This document shows, piece by piece, positions 62,130 through 64,000 of a stretch of DNA of 64,000 bases. The notes below the pieces were generated by a model. That model worked only from the letters and a program-made list of their open reading frames with translations, made no database searches and was not told the origin of the DNA. The position numbers and the translations under genes are program-made. Position 1 is the stretch's first letter; each line of letters begins with the position of its first letter. Source of the stretch: Pseudoduganella lutea (GTDB lineage: Bacteria; Pseudomonadota; Gammaproteobacteria; Burkholderiales; Burkholderiaceae_D); assembly GCF_004209755.1 (NCBI RefSeq), contig NZ_CP035913.1, positions 3,348,001 to 3,412,000 of the forward strand. Direction: 5' to 3'.

Positions 62130-62642
62130 ATGTCCATCGACTGGTTCTCGCCGGCGCAATGCGTCGGCTACGTTGCGTTCGTGCTGGGCGTCGGCTCCTT
62201 CCTGCAGACCGACGACCGCCGCTTCAAATTGTTCATGGCCGGCGAATGCCTGGCCTACGTGGTGCACTTCACGCTGCTCGGCAACCCGACGGCGGTGGCG
62301 AGTTCCACCATGTCCCTGCTGCGCTCCCTGCTCGCGCTGCGCACCCGCTCCGTGTGGGTGGCGCTGGCCGTGGTGGCAATCAATATCTGCCTCGGGCTGT
62401 ATTTCGCCAAGCAGCCCAGCGACTGGCTGCCGCTCGGCGCATCGTGCCTCGGCACGCTGGCGCTGTTCCTGTTGCAGGGCATTCCCATGCGGCTCGTGAT
62501 GCTGGTCGGGACCATCTTCTGGATCGCCAACAACGTGATCTCCGGTTCGATCGGTGGCACGGCGCTGGAAGTGGTGATCGCCGTGGTCAATCTGGTGACC
62601 ATTGCGCGGATGGTGCGGCAAAAGGCGGCGACTCCCACCTGA
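62130..62642 (+). CDS. YgjV-family inner membrane protein
   Basis: A 170-residue protein with about six hydrophobic helices (QCVGYVAFVLGVGSFLQTDD, then paired helices such as ASCLGTLALFLLQGIPMRLV). The block LVGTIFWIANNVISGSIGGT with NxxxGSIGG is typical of YgjV-family membrane proteins of unknown function, distantly PQ-loop-like in layout. Gene neighbours are unrelated. TATAAT at 62096-62101 may be its -10 box. Confidence 0.8.
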   Translation: MSIDWFSPAQCVGYVAFVLGVGSFLQTDDRRFKLFMAGECLAYVVHFTLLGNPTAVASSTMSLLRSLLALRTRSVWVALAVVAINICLGLYFAKQPSDWLPLGASCLGTLALFLLQGIPMRLVMLVGTIFWIANNVISGSIGGTALEVVIAVVNLVTIARMVRQKAATPT

Positions 62643-62714
62643 TATCGGGAGATGCTGGTACGGCGTGCCGGATAGTTGTATTTCAGCCCACTTCCATCTC
62701 AATACCCTTTCGGG

Positions 62715-62731
62715 GGACAGTCAAACTGTCC
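62715..62731. other. Short perfect hairpin upstream of the PEP-CTERM gene
   Basis: GGACAGT-caa-ACTGTCC is a 7-bp perfect stem, 56 bases before the GTG start and with no T run following. A regulator site or leader hairpin is possible. I saw no convincing sigma54 promoter (GG-N10-GC) nearby. Confidence 0.4.
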
Positions 62732-62786
62732 AGCTGGTGCTATTTTTTCCATACCAAGCGAAGCACCCAACCTGAAAGGGCAACGA

Positions 62787-63410
62787 GTGAAAAACCTGAA
62801 ACCGGTACGCAGTGTGATGTTCGCCGCCATCGCGGCATGCGCCCTGAGTGGAACCGCCAACGCGGCGGATTTGGTCAAGACGGTCACGCTGTCCGACGTG
62901 GCGAGCAACACGTATCTCAGCTGGGAAGGCAATACGATCGTGGAGATCGACCTCGGTGCCAGGGCGCACCTGAACACGATGGCCTGGGATGTAACGCTCA
63001 CGGCCAACCAGGGCAGCATGCTCAACGAGGCATACATGCAGCTCAGCGACAGCAAGCAGTGGAGCCAGCTCTACTTCCTGCCCAGCTTCCTGGCCGATCC
63101 GAACGGGGGCTACCATGCGGGGACCGAGCATTACTCGGGCAGCGTGGACTTCCGTGGCCTGGATACGGATGCGGAGCAAGGGGACTACAGCTTCAGCGTC
63201 GGGCCGGACGGCATCCTGCGCCTCGAGTTCGCGGAGAACATCGACAGCCTGCCGGGCGCCGATGCTGTCTGGAATTCGGCCACGTTCACGTTCGGCTATT
63301 CGGTTGCCGCCGTGCCGGAGCCGTCCACGTACGCAATGATGCTGCTGGGATTCGGGGCATTGAGTGCCGTGGCGCGCCGTCGCAAGCCTGAAGGCCAGGG
63401 GGAGCAATAA
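62787..63410 (+). CDS. PEP-CTERM sorting-domain protein
   Basis: A 207-residue exported protein. A signal peptide ends at about residue 26 (SGTANA-AD). A beta-rich mature part follows (YLSWEGNTIVEIDLGARAHL), and the C-terminal tripartite signal VPEPSTYAMMLLGFGALSAV ends in the basic ARRRK. PEP-CTERM proteins are cleaved and anchored or released by exosortase, usually together with exopolysaccharide production. GTG 62787 follows AAGGG by 6 bases. Its function beyond sorting is unknown, and no exosortase gene is in the window. Confidence 0.92.
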   Translation: MKNLKPVRSVMFAAIAACALSGTANAADLVKTVTLSDVASNTYLSWEGNTIVEIDLGARAHLNTMAWDVTLTANQGSMLNEAYMQLSDSKQWSQLYFLPSFLADPNGGYHAGTEHYSGSVDFRGLDTDAEQGDYSFSVGPDGILRLEFAENIDSLPGADAVWNSATFTFGYSVAAVPEPSTYAMMLLGFGALSAVARRRKPEGQGEQ

Positions 63411-63433
63411 AAAAGGGGCCGCAAGGCCCCTTT
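63411..63433. terminator. Bidirectional terminator between the PEP-CTERM gene and gyrB
   Basis: AAAGGGGCC-gcaa-GGCCCCTTT is a perfect 9-bp stem placed right after the PEP-CTERM stop and 22 bases before the gyrB stop (convergent). Confidence 0.85.
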
Positions 63434-63454
63434 CGCATTACCAGCGCAAGAACA

Positions 63455-64000
63455 TCAAACGTCGATATTCCCCGCCCGCAGCGCATTCATCTCGATGAAG
63501 TTACGACGCGGTTCCACATCGTCACCCATCAGCGTGGTGAAGATCTGGTCTGCCGCGATGGCATCCTCGATCTGCACCTTCAGCAGGCGGCGAACGGTCG
63601 GGTCCATCGTGGTTTCCCACAGCTGCTCCGGATTCATCTCGCCCAGCCCTTTGTAGCGCTGCTTCGACACGGTGCGCTCGGCTTCGTCGCGCAGCCATTG
63701 CATCGCTTCGTGGAAGTCCCGCACGGCGAATTCCTTGGTGCGCTCGCCTTCGCCACGGCGAATAATGGCACCCTCACCGATCAAACCGGTGAAGGTCGCA
63801 GCGGCGGTGGACAAAACGCCGTAATCGGCGCCACTGACGAAGTCCGCGTCGATCGTCGATACGCGCACATTGCCGTGATGGAGGCGCTCGATCCACAGCA
63901 GGTGCTTGTCCGACAGGTCGTCCGAGCGCACCGAGACGGTGACTGCCGGATCGTTGACGTTGTCGGCCAGCGCCTGCGCGGAAGCGCGGGCGGCGTCCAT
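63455..64000 (-). CDS. gyrB: DNA gyrase subunit B, C-terminal part
   Basis: The last 181 codons of gyrB; the 5' part lies beyond the window. The end is highly typical: [20 protein letters not shown], then [20 protein letters not shown] and [20 protein letters not shown], with terminal NIDV. This is the TOPRIM-linked tail that contacts GyrA. The preceding residues ([20 protein letters not shown] and on) belong to the insert found in proteobacterial GyrB. Confidence 0.97.
   Translation of the reverse strand: MDAARASAQALADNVNDPAVTVSVRSDDLSDKHLLWIERLHHGNVRVSTIDADFVSGADYGVLSTAAATFTGLIGEGAIIRRGEGERTKEFAVRDFHEAMQWLRDEAERTVSKQRYKGLGEMNPEQLWETTMDPTVRRLLKVQIEDAIAADQIFTTLMGDDVEPRRNFIEMNALRAGNIDV

Noticed and set aside
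62640..62786. Sigma54 promoter for the PEP-CTERM gene
   Set aside because: TGGTAC near 62654 has no GC at the right distance; the GG-N10-GC rule is not met.

Overview
The window is GC-rich chromosomal DNA. It most likely comes from an Oxalobacteraceae-type betaproteobacterium (Massilia / Pseudoduganella / Duganella group). This is inferred from codon use, a PEP-CTERM protein, 4HB-type chemoreceptors, GTP-dependent PEP carboxykinase, Y-family polymerase next to rdgC, and the style of the polysaccharide locus; no species can be named from sequence alone.

Layout. 1-1.9 kb: the end of an AI-2E-type permease gene, a cyclic-nucleotide-binding protein, and two tRNA-Asp genes plus one tRNA-Val, all on the minus strand, among long hairpins. 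2-16.6 kb: mainly housekeeping genes. These are an MFS transporter, a chemoreceptor, a porin relic, dinB with a LexA-like box, rdgC, a methyltransferase with an asparaginase-domain protein, a D-2-hydroxyacid dehydrogenase, pckG, an ankyrin protein, a ZIP transporter, and a TetR regulator whose palindrome recurs in front of a 36-residue membrane microprotein. 16.6-21.3 kb: an inverted-repeat element, then uvrA and ssb around a shared LexA-like box, and an unknown membrane protein.

21.3-32.5 kb is the most striking part. A 720-base leader region precedes a 2268-residue protein built almost wholly of octapeptides of the form x-T-x-Q-hydrophobic-x-A-L. These are arranged in 217-residue (651-nt) higher-order repeats and end in a calcium-binding, EF-hand-like region typical of type I secretion substrates. 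A type I secretion ABC transporter and an HlyD-type adaptor follow directly. Convergent to them, 32.6-46.6 kb is a tight 14-gene minus-strand glycan operon. It holds a TPR/O-GlcNAc-transferase-like GT41 enzyme, two further glycosyltransferases, FdtA/FdtB/FdtC-like amino-sugar enzymes, the CDP-glucose pathway pair rfbF/rfbG with RmlC-like and RmlD-like partners, a GSCFA protein and a flavin oxidoreductase. The Thr/Ser-rich exported repeat protein next to a GT41 enzyme suggests, as inference only, a glycosylated surface or matrix protein system.

46.7-55.5 kb: nudC, folE, a lipoprotein, and a four-gene signalling unit (triple-receiver hybrid kinase, CheR, receiver-less CheB, receiver-kinase), then a DUF2244 protein. 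55.5-62.1 kb: a molybdenum hydroxylase pair (iorAB-like) runs directly into soxX-soxY-soxZ-soxA, a small cytochrome c and a flavocytochrome c sulfide dehydrogenase-type flavoprotein. soxB and soxCD are absent, and the SoxY tail is atypical. The window closes with a YgjV-like membrane protein, a PEP-CTERM protein and the 3' end of gyrB. Related GGGGAC-type inverted repeats occur at three places; one lies inside the coding sequence for the SoxX signal peptide.
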